Source: an uncultured Asticcacaulis sp.
GTDB lineage: Bacteria; Pseudomonadota; Alphaproteobacteria; Caulobacterales; Caulobacteraceae
Assembly: GCA_946482045.1 (NCBI GenBank)
Contig: CAMLPZ010000062.1
Span: 1-16,289 of the forward strand
Length of the DNA: 16,289 bases
Direction: 5' to 3'
Part shown: positions 7,462 to 15,125 of the stretch, piece after piece
Position numbering within the stretch: the first letter of the stretch is position 1
Layout: each line of letters opens with the position of its first letter
Program-made: the position numbers and the translations under genes
The notes under the pieces: model-generated
Told to the model about the DNA's origin: nothing
Database searches by the model: none
What the model saw: the letters and a program-made list of their open reading frames with translations, nothing else

Positions 7462-8232
7462 TCAGAGGGCGCGGATCTGCTTGGCCAGTTGCGAGACCCT
7501 GCGGCAATTGCTCCCGAGGTCCGGCATGTCGTAGCGGCCGATCGAACGGATATCGACGCGGTGATTCCCCAGGCGCACCGCCACGTCGGAACGGAAACCG
7601 TAAAAGGCGTCTGTATGAGTCGCCTCGACCTGTTCGGGCGTCTCGCTGACGATCTTATAGTTCTCGGCCTTCAGCATGGCGGCGATCTGGCTCGCGGTCA
7701 CGGCCTTATTGAAGACGGGCTTGGCCGCCGGACAGGTCAGTTGATTGATGTCGGCGATGGTCTTGCCGCCCCAGGCCATCGATTCGTTGCGCGGCACACG
7801 CGGCAGGTCCTCGACACGCAGAGACTCCGCGCCGCGCGCCTTGAGCAGCTTGTCAGAGAAGACGATCGGATTGTCCCAGTCGGTGGCGACGTCGGCGATG
7901 GGCGGGAAGGCCTTCAGTGCCTTCTGAAAACCGAAGAAGCCGGCGACCAGGCTGCCCGACAGAAGAACGGCCGCAAGTGCCCAGAAAGCCATCCGGGTGG
8001 GGCACTTGAATATCGAAATCAGCAGGGACAGGATGGCGACCGCGACCGCGCCTAAGGCAAGCTTGGGCCCAACCCCAAGCGTCAATGTGCGGAAGCCAAG
8101 GTCGGCGTCAATATAGCCCAACCGCGTCGCGAACATGACAGCGAGCAGGTAAAGCCCCGCCAGTACGGCCACGATGACGGCCAGATGCGCGAAGGCGAGG
8201 CCCTTTTGGGCTTTTGTTTTGTCTTGGGTCAA
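7462..8232 (-). CDS. DUF1499 domain-containing membrane protein
   Basis: This 256-aa protein has a short basic N-terminus, three predicted membrane helices (about residues 12-33, 50-71 and 80-103) and a C-terminal soluble DUF1499 domain (about 107-250). The domain's closing signature is visible as VDIRSIGRYDMPDLGSN followed by CRRV. The function of DUF1499 is unknown; the layout suggests a domain held at the inner membrane. The longest frame begins at TTG 8232 with only a weak GGAC upstream. It is kept because the next in-frame start would remove part of the first membrane helix and no ATG is available. The gene lies 154 nt downstream of the fused kinase gene on the same strand; whether they share a transcript is unclear. 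Confidence 0.8.
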   Translation of the reverse strand: MTQDKTKAQKGLAFAHLAVIVAVLAGLYLLAVMFATRLGYIDADLGFRTLTLGVGPKLALGAVAVAILSLLISIFKCPTRMAFWALAAVLLSGSLVAGFFGFQKALKAFPPIADVATDWDNPIVFSDKLLKARGAESLRVEDLPRVPRNESMAWGGKTIADINQLTCPAAKPVFNKAVTASQIAAMLKAENYKIVSETPEQVEATHTDAFYGFRSDVAVRLGNHRVDIRSIGRYDMPDLGSNCRRVSQLAKQIRAL

Positions 8233-8386
8233 GGTGTTACTGCGTCCCGCACGCCATAACTTTACTGATACTTACGACCGTCCGCGTTGGATCGCGACCG
8301 CCGCATTTTTGTTGCCACAGAAACAGTCTGGAAAAACGATCGGAGCAGGCACAATCAGGATCCAAATGATCAGATCGTGCCCATCA

Positions 8387-9793
8387 TCACCCCGGCCACT
8401 GTGTTGGATTAAGAATTTGCCACGAAATTGCCGCAAGTTCAACGGCTTCTTGCGCCCCGGCGACATCCGGTGTCGCGTCGGAAACGTCAAACGTGCGTTT
8501 GCTCACCCTATGCTTGCGCGTCTCGCGATCGACCTCCAGCCAGACGCCATCAAAGGCCGCCGCCGCCGTCGCTTCGGCCTGGTCACGCCAGTGCGCTTCG
8601 CGGAATGTGGCGTCGAGAATGACCGACTGTCCGGCCCTGGCCACCACCTGGCCCAGGGCGAACAGATGGCCATAGGTTCTCTGGCTCTGTTCAGGTCCAT
8701 AGGCTTCGGGCGGTAGACGTTCGAGGGACGGCCAGTTCCACAGGCGCTTTCTCAATTCGTCGCTGCGTAAGATAACGGCACCTGGCGCCCGCCCCTTGCC
8801 GGCCGCGACCGCGCGGGCATAGGTGCTCTTGCCGGAGCCCGACAGCCCCCCGATCGCCGTCACCGTAACCGCGGCAGGCGCAAGGAAACGGCGCGCGGCC
8901 TTCAGATACATCCGCGCATGGTCCAGTTCACCGTTATGGGCGCTGACGTGGCAGCGCACCCCGGCGCGCACCGACATAAACAGAGGCAGAAGCGCAAGGC
9001 CTTCGTACAACCCCGCCTCACCATCCTCGCGCGCTGCGCGGTCCAGCCAGGCATTCATGACGCGGTTGGCGGCGGTCTCAAGCCCACGCACCCACAGGTC
9101 CATAAGCAGGAAGCCGAGATCATAAAGAACGTCGATCCAGCTCAGGCGCTCGTTGAACTCGATGCAGTCGAACAGGACAGGCCGGCCGTCCTCTATCAGG
9201 ATATTGCCAAGGTGCAGGTCGCCGTGGCAGCGCCGCACATGGCCGCCCATGAACCGCCGACGCGCAAGATCGCCGACCTTATTATATATAGCGTTGATTT
9301 CGCGGCTATAGGCGGCGATGGCGGCTGCCCCCAGTTCGTCGCTGAAACGTCCAATATTGGCGTCGTTCGAGTCGATGACGTACTTGATATTGTCGATGTG
9401 CTGCGCGTCGCGGCAAACTTCGGCGCGCGCATGAAAACAGGCGATGTTTTCGCCCAGGTCCTGCATCAGGTCGAGGTCGGGCGTCCACCCTGGCCGGGCG
9501 CTCTGCTCCGCCAGCACTGCTGCGGTATCGAAGCGGCGCATGACCAGAACCGCTTCCCCATCGATTTCGGTTACGTCTCTATATATGTCGGCGGCCGTGC
9601 GGCGATTGAACTCCAGTTCACGCCTGAGCGCGTCACGCCGCTTGTCCACTGTGGTAAAGTCGAGAAAGCCGAAATCGACGCTCTTCTTGAGTTTATAGGC
9701 GGTGTCGCCCTTGAGGATAACAGTGGCGCACGAGGTTTCGATCACCTGGTCGGCGCCTTGGGACAGGGATTGCAACGCGTTTGGCAAGGACAT
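8387..9793 (-). CDS. fused aminoglycoside-phosphotransferase-like and P-loop kinase protein
   Basis: This 468-aa protein joins two domains found together in many proteobacteria (COG2187 fused to COG0645). The N-terminal part (about residues 1-300) is kinase-like: nucleotide-binding lysines in AYKLKKSVDFGFLDF, the catalytic-loop motif HGDLHLGNIL with D192 and N197, and a metal-binding aspartate at D209 (FDCIEF). The C-terminal part (about 308-468) is a P-loop kinase resembling zeta-toxin/Zeta-like and gluconokinase-type ATPases, with Walker A GLSGSGKST (K322) and the ILDATFRE segment. The substrate is unknown; both halves look catalytically intact. Despite the domain name there is no reason to call it an antibiotic resistance gene. 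ATG 9793 has no strong Shine-Dalgarno. It is transcribed away from the HAD gene. Confidence 0.88.
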   Translation of the reverse strand: MSLPNALQSLSQGADQVIETSCATVILKGDTAYKLKKSVDFGFLDFTTVDKRRDALRRELEFNRRTAADIYRDVTEIDGEAVLVMRRFDTAAVLAEQSARPGWTPDLDLMQDLGENIACFHARAEVCRDAQHIDNIKYVIDSNDANIGRFSDELGAAAIAAYSREINAIYNKVGDLARRRFMGGHVRRCHGDLHLGNILIEDGRPVLFDCIEFNERLSWIDVLYDLGFLLMDLWVRGLETAANRVMNAWLDRAAREDGEAGLYEGLALLPLFMSVRAGVRCHVSAHNGELDHARMYLKAARRFLAPAAVTVTAIGGLSGSGKSTYARAVAAGKGRAPGAVILRSDELRKRLWNWPSLERLPPEAYGPEQSQRTYGHLFALGQVVARAGQSVILDATFREAHWRDQAEATAAAAFDGVWLEVDRETRKHRVSKRTFDVSDATPDVAGAQEAVELAAISWQILNPTQWPG

Positions 9794-9821
9794 GGATCAC
9801 GCCGCTAAGCTCTTTTCCATG

Positions 9822-9865
9822 CTTTGGCAACAGCCGCTTGACCGGCGAAACGCAGCCTGCCAAAG
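9822..9865. repeat. 8-bp inverted repeat between the kinase and HAD genes
   Basis: CTTTGGCA (9822-9829) and TGCCAAAG (9858-9865) are perfect complements 28 nt apart in the 79-nt divergent gap, just before the chosen HAD start. It could be a split operator for either gene or a hairpin in the HAD leader; it could also be chance. Confidence 0.3.
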
Positions 9866-9872
9866 ACGGGCG

Positions 9873-10496
9873 ATGTCCCTCCCCGCTCCTCCTGTAATTG
9901 CAGACGATGTTCAGGCTCTGATCTTCGACTGCGACGGCACGCTTGCCGACACCTTCGCCGCCCATTACCGGACCTTCAAATCGGCGCTCGTGCCCTACGG
10001 CATCGAATTCACCACCGCCTTCTATGCGGCACGCCTTGGCCTGTCGCGACGGCAGATGCTGGAAGCGCTTAATGCCGAGACCGGCATCGCCTTCGATGAC
10101 GCCGATGTCGCGGCGCGCACCCCGGCCATGTTCCTGGAGCACCTCAACGCCGTCAAAGCCGTGCCGTTTTCTGAAGACCTGGTTCGACGCCACCACGGCC
10201 GGCTGAAACTGGCCGTGGCATCTGCGGGCGTGCGCCATATCGTCACCGCGTCGCTGGATGCCATCGGGCTGACCGGATTTTTCGACACCATCGTGACCAT
10301 TGAAGACACTGGAATCGGCAAGCCCGCGCCGGATCTCTTCCTCAAGGCCGCCGAGCGATTACAGGTCGCGCCGGACCTCTGCCACGTCTTTGAAGACAGC
10401 AACGAAGGCATCGAGGCCGCCCGCCGCGCTGCCATGGCCTGCACCGACATCCGCCCCTACTACACCAGCGACCCGGCCGGCTGGGACATGGCTTAA
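9873..10496 (+). CDS. HAD-superfamily phosphatase (beta-phosphoglucomutase/phosphoglycolate phosphatase-like)
   Basis: This 207-aa cytoplasmic hydrolase has all four HAD motifs: [10 protein letters not shown] (nucleophile D19, acid/base D21), S117 in LAVASAG, K150 in GIGKPAPD, and E174-D175 in [13 protein letters not shown] helical cap inserted after motif I (about residues 27-95) marks subfamily I, which includes phosphoglycolate phosphatases, beta-phosphoglucomutases and YqaB-type fructose-1-phosphatases. The substrate cannot be fixed from sequence. The frame is open back to 9702, with ATGs at 9792 and 9819. ATG 9873 fits the normal family length and leaves a divergent gap to the kinase gene; its ribosome-binding site is weak. 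The 3' end overlaps the convergent pdxH stop by 4 nt. Confidence 0.85.
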   Translation: MSLPAPPVIADDVQALIFDCDGTLADTFAAHYRTFKSALVPYGIEFTTAFYAARLGLSRRQMLEALNAETGIAFDDADVAARTPAMFLEHLNAVKAVPFSEDLVRRHHGRLKLAVASAGVRHIVTASLDAIGLTGFFDTIVTIEDTGIGKPAPDLFLKAAERLQVAPDLCHVFEDSNEGIEAARRAAMACTDIRPYYTSDPAGWDMA

Positions 10497-11158
10497 GGAT
10501 AAAGCTTCGCTCGCAACCACCCGTCCGTAACGGCCGCGCGGCTGAATTGCACCCGGTCGTGCAGCCGGAAGGCGCGGTCGCGCCAGAATTCCATCTGCAA
10601 AGGCGCGACTCGAAAGCCCGTCCAATGCGGCGGCCGTTCGATCTTGCCCAAGCCGAACTTCAGGCCGTATTCGGCGACACGTTTTTCCAGTGCAAACCGA
10701 TCCGGCAGCGGCTGCGACTGATCGGACGCCCAGGCGCCGATCTGGCTCTGGCGGGCGCGGCTCTGGAAATAGGCGTCGGCTTCGGCGTCCGAAACGAGCG
10801 ACACCTCGCCGCGGATACGCACCTGGCGGCGCAGAGACTTCCAGTGAAACAGCAGCGCGGCCTTGCGGTTTTGCATGAGCTGTTTCCCCTTGGCGCTTGT
10901 TGTATTTGTATAAAATACAAAACCGTTCGTGTCGAAATCCTTGAGCAGGACCATGCGGACATCGGGCAGGCCGTCGCCGTCAACCGTGGACAGCGCCATG
11001 GCGTTGCCGTCGTTGGGCTCCTTCGCCACCGCCTCCTTCAGCCACTCGCCGAACAGGGCGAACGGTTCGCCGCTGGCGATTTCGGCCTCATGCGCGGCGT
11101 GCGCGGCGGCATAGTCGTCGGCGCTGGGGCTGGCGGGAATAATAGGCGTCTCGGACAT
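10493..11158 (-). CDS. pdxH: pyridoxamine 5'-phosphate oxidase PdxH
   Basis: This 221-aa FMN-dependent enzyme oxidises pyridoxine or pyridoxamine 5'-phosphate to pyridoxal 5'-phosphate, using O2, in vitamin B6 synthesis and salvage. Family features include [19 protein letters not shown] with SAKGKQL (FMN binding), [30 protein letters not shown], and the closing signature [12 protein letters not shown] followed by [14 protein letters not shown]. The short terminal LYP resembles the usual LxP ending. The frame extends to a TTG at 11185; ATG 11158 (MSETPI) is chosen for normal length, with AAAGGG about 10-15 nt upstream. It diverges from the J-domain gene across an 83-nt gap and converges on the HAD gene. 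Confidence 0.96.
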   Translation of the reverse strand: MSETPIIPASPSADDYAAAHAAHEAEIASGEPFALFGEWLKEAVAKEPNDGNAMALSTVDGDGLPDVRMVLLKDFDTNGFVFYTNTTSAKGKQLMQNRKAALLFHWKSLRRQVRIRGEVSLVSDAEADAYFQSRARQSQIGAWASDQSQPLPDRFALEKRVAEYGLKFGLGKIERPPHWTGFRVAPLQMEFWRDRAFRLHDRVQFSRAAVTDGWLRAKLYP

Positions 11159-11241
11159 GGTTAGCGGCCCTTTAAGACTTTGCAAACGGTCGGCAGGCCA
11201 TAACCTTTTTCGACAGCCAACGTAAAGATGTTCCGCCCACC

Positions 11242-12051
11242 ATGTCCACCCACAGCCAGAATGAGATCGTCGACCGTCACCGCCTCAATGGCCGCGACAG
11301 CGAGGCCCGCCGCGCCGCGCTCAGCGAACTGGGCCTGGCGCCGGGTTCGAGCGACGAAATCATCCGCAAGGCCTTTCGGGCGCGGCTGAAGGAAAGCCAC
11401 CCCGATCTGACGGGCGGCTCCGACGCGGCGCTGCGTCGCCTTATCCTGGCGCGCGACCTGTTGATGAACGACAACCGCAACGGCGCCATCAACGCCCGCT
11501 GGCTGAAGGACCTGGCCGAAAGCGCCGCCGACAGCGACGGCGCCCAACTCCTCAACATCACGCTGGAACAGGCCATCTATGGCGGCGAAGCGGTTCAGGA
11601 CGTCCACGCCCTGGAGATTTCGCCGGCGCACGAAGAAGTCACCTCGCTCAGCCAGATGAAGACCCTGCGCATCACCCTTCCCGCCGGCCTGCGCGAAGGC
11701 GACAAGCTGCGCCTGACCACCGAAGGCGCGCCGCGGCCAGAGCAGTTGTTCCGCATCCACGTCGTCACCGAAAACGGCACGCGCATCGACGGCGACGATA
11801 TCCATGTCGTGGCCAGGATCGATGGCCGGCTGCTGTTCGGCGGTGGGCCAGCCGTCATCGACACGCCGCATGGCCCGCGCGAAGTGCATATTCCGCGCGG
11901 TGACAGCCATCTGACGCTCAAAGGGCTTGGCCTGCCGGCCACGGCCAAGCGCGGCTGCGGCGACCTGCACGTCCGCCTGGAAGCCTCGGCCGTTCCAAGC
12001 CGCGCCTGGAGCGATGCCATGGTCGATTTCCGGCGCAAGTGGGCAAGCTAG
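11242..12051 (+). CDS. J-domain co-chaperone with DnaJ-type C-terminal domain
   Basis: This 269-aa protein has an N-terminal J domain (about residues 22-78) with the Hsp70-stimulating HPD motif at 53-55 ([10 protein letters not shown]). The C-terminal part resembles DnaJ substrate-binding domains: [15 protein letters not shown] (about 103-117), [17 protein letters not shown], and [23 protein letters not shown] near the end. It lacks the CxxCxGxG zinc fingers of class A DnaJ and any clear Gly/Phe-rich linker, so it is a class B/CbpA-like or diverged cytosolic J-protein presumably acting with DnaK. The housekeeping dnaJ is expected elsewhere. ATG 11242 is the longest start with a normal N-terminus; a Shine-Dalgarno is not strong. 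Confidence 0.85.
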   Translation: MSTHSQNEIVDRHRLNGRDSEARRAALSELGLAPGSSDEIIRKAFRARLKESHPDLTGGSDAALRRLILARDLLMNDNRNGAINARWLKDLAESAADSDGAQLLNITLEQAIYGGEAVQDVHALEISPAHEEVTSLSQMKTLRITLPAGLREGDKLRLTTEGAPRPEQLFRIHVVTENGTRIDGDDIHVVARIDGRLLFGGGPAVIDTPHGPREVHIPRGDSHLTLKGLGLPATAKRGCGDLHVRLEASAVPSRAWSDAMVDFRRKWAS

Positions 12052-12104
12052 CGCCCCATCCACACCCGGCCTGCCATCGGATTTGATACTGACGTTATGC
12101 TGTG

Positions 12105-12132
12105 TTGACACACCTTCCCCTCCACCGTTAAT
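12105..12132 (+). promoter_or_regulatory. candidate promoter of the two-component operon, with overlapping inverted repeat
   Basis: A perfect -35 consensus TTGACA (12105-12110) stands 16 nt before GTTAAT (12127-12132, four of six -10 matches). Transcription would start near 12139, some 17 nt before the response-regulator ATG. The -35 box lies in an inverted repeat TGTGT-TG-ACACA (12101-12112), which could be an operator. Confidence 0.5.
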
Positions 12133-12155
12133 CCTGATTGAAAACGGTGACGGGC

Positions 12156-12869
12156 ATGTCGACTCATTTTCACATCGTCGTCGTCGACGACGAAGAGATC
12201 GTTCGCGAAACGGTCCAGGAATATCTGCTGCGCCAGGGCTATTCCGTCTCCGGCGCGAGCGGTGGCGCCGAGCTTCGCGCCATCATGGCTGAACGCGCCG
12301 TCGACCTGGCCATTCTCGACATCAACATGCCTGGCGAAGACGGGCTGAGCATCGCGCGTGAGCTGCGAAAGGCCGGGCGTATCGGCATCATCATGCTGAC
12401 GGCCAATTCGGACAGCGTCGACAAGGTGGTGGGCCTGGAGGTCGGCGCCGACGACTATGTCTGCAAGCCCTTCGACCTGCGCGAACTGCTGGCGCGGGTG
12501 CGCGCCGTCCTGCGCCGGGCCTCTACTGAAGACAAGCCCGCCGCCACCCTGTCGCGCGAGATCCGTGTCGGGCGCTGCCTGCTCAATCTCGACCGCCGGA
12601 AACTCTATGCGGCCGATGGCGGCGAGATCGCCATCACGGCCATGGAATACGACCTGCTGAATACCTTCGTCACCCATCCCAACCGCGTCCTGTCACGCGA
12701 TCAACTGCTCGACCTGGCGCACAGCAAGGCCATGGAGGCTTTCGACCGCTCCATCGACACGCGCATTACCCGCCTGCGTCAAAAGATCGAGGCCGAGCCG
12801 TCGGCGCCCCAGGCCATCAAGACAGTGCGCGGCGCCGGCTATGTCTTCGTACCGGCGGGCGAGGTCTGA
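12156..12869 (+). CDS. OmpR/PhoB-family response regulator
   Basis: This 237-aa regulator has a receiver domain (about residues 5-120) with the acidic pair D11-D12 (VVVDDEE), phosphoacceptor D55 (LAILDINMPGEDGL), the switch threonine in IIMLTAN and the lysine in CKPFDLREL. The C-terminal winged-helix DNA-binding domain (about 135-234) shows AMEYDLLNTFVTHPNRVLSRDQLLD and the final wing TVRGAGYVFVP. A TTG at 12138 is in frame, but ATG 12156 has GGTGA 6 nt upstream and fits the family N-terminus. Its stop codon directly abuts the GTG start of the hybrid kinase, so the two are surely one operon and the kinase is its likely phosphate source. Confidence 0.93.
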   Translation: MSTHFHIVVVDDEEIVRETVQEYLLRQGYSVSGASGGAELRAIMAERAVDLAILDINMPGEDGLSIARELRKAGRIGIIMLTANSDSVDKVVGLEVGADDYVCKPFDLRELLARVRAVLRRASTEDKPAATLSREIRVGRCLLNLDRRKLYAADGGEIAITAMEYDLLNTFVTHPNRVLSRDQLLDLAHSKAMEAFDRSIDTRITRLRQKIEAEPSAPQAIKTVRGAGYVFVPAGEV

Positions 12870-15077
12870 GTGGCCGACACGCGTATCCAGCCTGAGCCCT
12901 TGCTGGCAGCCGTCCTGGCGTCGTCGCTGGACGGCGTGATCATGATCGACATCGAAGGGCGCGTGGTCGAGTTCAATCCCGCGGCCGAGCACATGTTCGG
13001 TTACAACCGCGCGGAGACCCTTGGCCGGCCCATCGGCGACCTGATCGTGCCGGAACACCTGCGCCAGGCGCACGAATCCGGCATGGCCCGTTACCTTAGG
13101 GACGGCGATCCTCACGTTGTCGGCAAACGCATCCAGATCGAAGCGATGCGCAAGGATGGCCGGCTGTTTCCCATCGAACTCGCCATCACCGAAATCGACG
13201 CCGGGGGCAATCGCCTGTTTTCCGCCTCTTTACGTGATCTGTCGGAGCGGAAAGCCGCCGAAATGGCCCTGGCCGAAAGCAATGCGCGCCTGACCGCCTT
13301 TCTGGAATATGCGCCGACCGCCATGTATCTGAAGGATATCGAGGGCAACTATCTGGTCGCCAATACCTTCATGGCCCGGGCGCTCAGCCGGTCGCTGGAC
13401 CAGATCATCGGCCACAATGTCCGCGACATCCTGGCGCCATCGGCCTTCGACCAGGTGCGGTTGAGCGACACGCGGATACTCGAAACCGGCAAATCCTACG
13501 TCAGCGAGGAGCGCTTCGAGGTCCCCGGCGGCTATCGCGACACCATGGCCGTACGCTTCCCCGTTCGCAACACCGACGGCCGCATTACCCATCTTGGCGG
13601 CGTGCTGATCGACATCACCGAAAAGCGCCAGGCTGAGGAAATGCTGCGCGCCCTCTCCGAACAGCATCCGGTGGCCCTGGTCATGCTCAGGCGGTCGGAC
13701 CATCAGGTCATGCTGGCCAATCCGGCCTTCTATAAGCTGACCGGCGATGACGGATCGGGCTGGCTCGAGCGCATCAGCGGCCGGGCGGAATTGCTCGAAC
13801 GCATGGCGGTGTCGCCCGAGCAGGACGGTTTCGAAACCCAGCTCAGCACGGGCGACCGGCAAGCCTGGGTGTCGGTCAGTTGGCGCGAAACCGAACTGGC
13901 CGGCGAAAAGGCCCTGGTCATCACGCTGATCGACATCGATGCGCGCAAGGCGGCCGAAGCCGAGATCGAGCGCCACCGCGAAGCCCTGCACCAGGCCGAG
14001 AAGCTGACTGCCCTTGGCTCGCTGCTGGCCGGCGTCAGCCACGAACTGAACAATCCGCTGTCTGCCGTAGTTGGGCAGTCCCTCATGCTGGAGGAAGACT
14101 GCGAAGGCACGCCGCACGCCGCACGCGTCGCCAAGATTCGCACCGCGGCCGAACGCTGCGCCCGCATCGTCCAGACCTTTCTGGCCATGGCGCGGCAAAA
14201 GACACCCGAGCGGCGGCCGCTGGACCTTCGCGCTGTCGTCTCTGCCGCCGTCGACCTGGCCGACTATGGCATGCGCACGGCAGGGATTACGGTCACGATC
14301 GACCACGCCCCCGACCTGCCCGCCATAACGGGCGACAGCGACCAACTGCATCAGGTCATCGTCAACCTGCTGATCAACGCCCAGCAGGCCATGCAGGATC
14401 AGGACGGGCCGCGCGACATCGCCATCACCACCCATGCCGAAGCCGGACGGGTGCGGCTGGCCATTGCCGACACGGGCCCGGGCGTGCCGGCCGAGGTGCG
14501 CAACCGCATCTTCGAACCCTTCTTCACCACCAAGGCCAATGCCATGGGCACGGGCCTCGGCCTGTCCTTCTCGCGCGGTATCATCCAGGCCCATGGCGGC
14601 ACGCTCGGCCTGCTGCCGGAAACCGGCGGCGGCGCGACCTTCTTTATCGAACTGCCGGTTGATGCACTGCCCCCCTCTGTCCGCGTAGCTGAGCCAGAGG
14701 CCAAGCCGGAATCGGACGGCCGCGCCCTGGTGGTTGATGATGAGCCCAGCGTGGGCGAAACCCTGGGTGAAATCCTGATGCGGCAAGGCTTTGTTGTCGA
14801 TGTCGCGGCCAGTGTCGCCGAGGCGCAGGCCCTGCTGGCAGAGCGCGACTATCGCCTGATCCTGTCGGACCTGCGCATGCCCGGCCTGGACGGACCGGCC
14901 TTTTACCGCTGGCTGCGCGACGCCCGCCCTGCCCTGGCGCAGCGTATCGGCTTTGTCACCGGCGATACCCTGGGCGATTCGGCCGCGGCCTTCCTGACCA
15001 GCGCCAACCGCCCCTATCTCGAGAAGCCGTTCACGCCGTCGGAAGTGCGCGCTATCGTTGCCGAGCTGACAAAGTAA
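12870..15077 (+). CDS. soluble hybrid sensor histidine kinase, PAS-PAS-PAS-HisKA-HATPase-REC
   Basis: This 735-aa kinase has no membrane segment, so it senses a cytoplasmic signal. PAS1 spans about residues 10-130, PAS2 140-255 and a weaker PAS3 262-365. A HisKA domain has H391 in GVSHELNNPLSAVV. The ATPase domain has N503 (NLLINAQQAM), D534 (DTGPGVP) and the GTGLGLS box at 560-566. A C-terminal receiver (617-733) has acceptor D667 (LILSDLRMPGLDGP) and K in EKPF. All catalytic residues are present. PAS1 lines up without gaps with the FixL haem-PAS stretch: H68, R74 and H82 match FixL H200, R206 and H214 (B. japonicum numbering), but the O2-sensing R220 position is I88. Many non-haem PAS domains share this motif. 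The start is GTG at the base after the regulator's stop, with GAGG upstream. Confidence 0.93.
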   Translation: MADTRIQPEPLLAAVLASSLDGVIMIDIEGRVVEFNPAAEHMFGYNRAETLGRPIGDLIVPEHLRQAHESGMARYLRDGDPHVVGKRIQIEAMRKDGRLFPIELAITEIDAGGNRLFSASLRDLSERKAAEMALAESNARLTAFLEYAPTAMYLKDIEGNYLVANTFMARALSRSLDQIIGHNVRDILAPSAFDQVRLSDTRILETGKSYVSEERFEVPGGYRDTMAVRFPVRNTDGRITHLGGVLIDITEKRQAEEMLRALSEQHPVALVMLRRSDHQVMLANPAFYKLTGDDGSGWLERISGRAELLERMAVSPEQDGFETQLSTGDRQAWVSVSWRETELAGEKALVITLIDIDARKAAEAEIERHREALHQAEKLTALGSLLAGVSHELNNPLSAVVGQSLMLEEDCEGTPHAARVAKIRTAAERCARIVQTFLAMARQKTPERRPLDLRAVVSAAVDLADYGMRTAGITVTIDHAPDLPAITGDSDQLHQVIVNLLINAQQAMQDQDGPRDIAITTHAEAGRVRLAIADTGPGVPAEVRNRIFEPFFTTKANAMGTGLGLSFSRGIIQAHGGTLGLLPETGGGATFFIELPVDALPPSVRVAEPEAKPESDGRALVVDDEPSVGETLGEILMRQGFVVDVAASVAEAQALLAERDYRLILSDLRMPGLDGPAFYRWLRDARPALAQRIGFVTGDTLGDSAAAFLTSANRPYLEKPFTPSEVRAIVAELTK

Positions 15078-15104
15078 AAGACCGGCGGTCGCCCGCCGGT
15101 CTTT
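15077..15104. terminator. hairpin between convergent kinase and RTX genes
   Basis: A 12-bp perfect stem, AAAGACCGGCGG (15077-15088) with CCGCCGGTCTTT (15093-15104), surrounds a TCGC loop in the 48-nt gap. It starts at the last base of the kinase stop codon. Its T-run is only three on the plus strand and four on the minus strand, but the position between convergent genes suggests a shared bidirectional terminator. Confidence 0.7.
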
Positions 15105-15125
15105 CGCGCTTACAAGGGTTAAAAA

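Noticed and set aside
7244..7507. 87-codon minus-strand frame after the DUF1499 gene
   Set aside because: It begins inside DUF1499 in another frame, lacks a ribosome-binding site and shows no domain.
8387..9793. Antibiotic resistance gene (aminoglycoside phosphotransferase)
   Set aside because: The APH-like fold is fused to a P-loop kinase in a widespread chromosomal family of unknown substrate. Nothing supports drug modification.
8918..9808. 296-codon open frame on the plus strand opposite the fused kinase
   Set aside because: Antisense to a gene with clear kinase and Walker A motifs; no recognisable features of its own.
11161..12111. 316-codon open frame on the minus strand opposite the J-domain gene
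   Set aside because: The plus strand encodes the HPD motif and DnaJ C-terminal strands. The antisense frame is a compositional shadow.
13230..14786. 518-codon open frame on the minus strand opposite the hybrid kinase
   Set aside because: A shadow of the GC-rich kinase gene. The plus strand has all kinase and receiver motifs; the antisense product is low-complexity His/Gly/Asp-rich.
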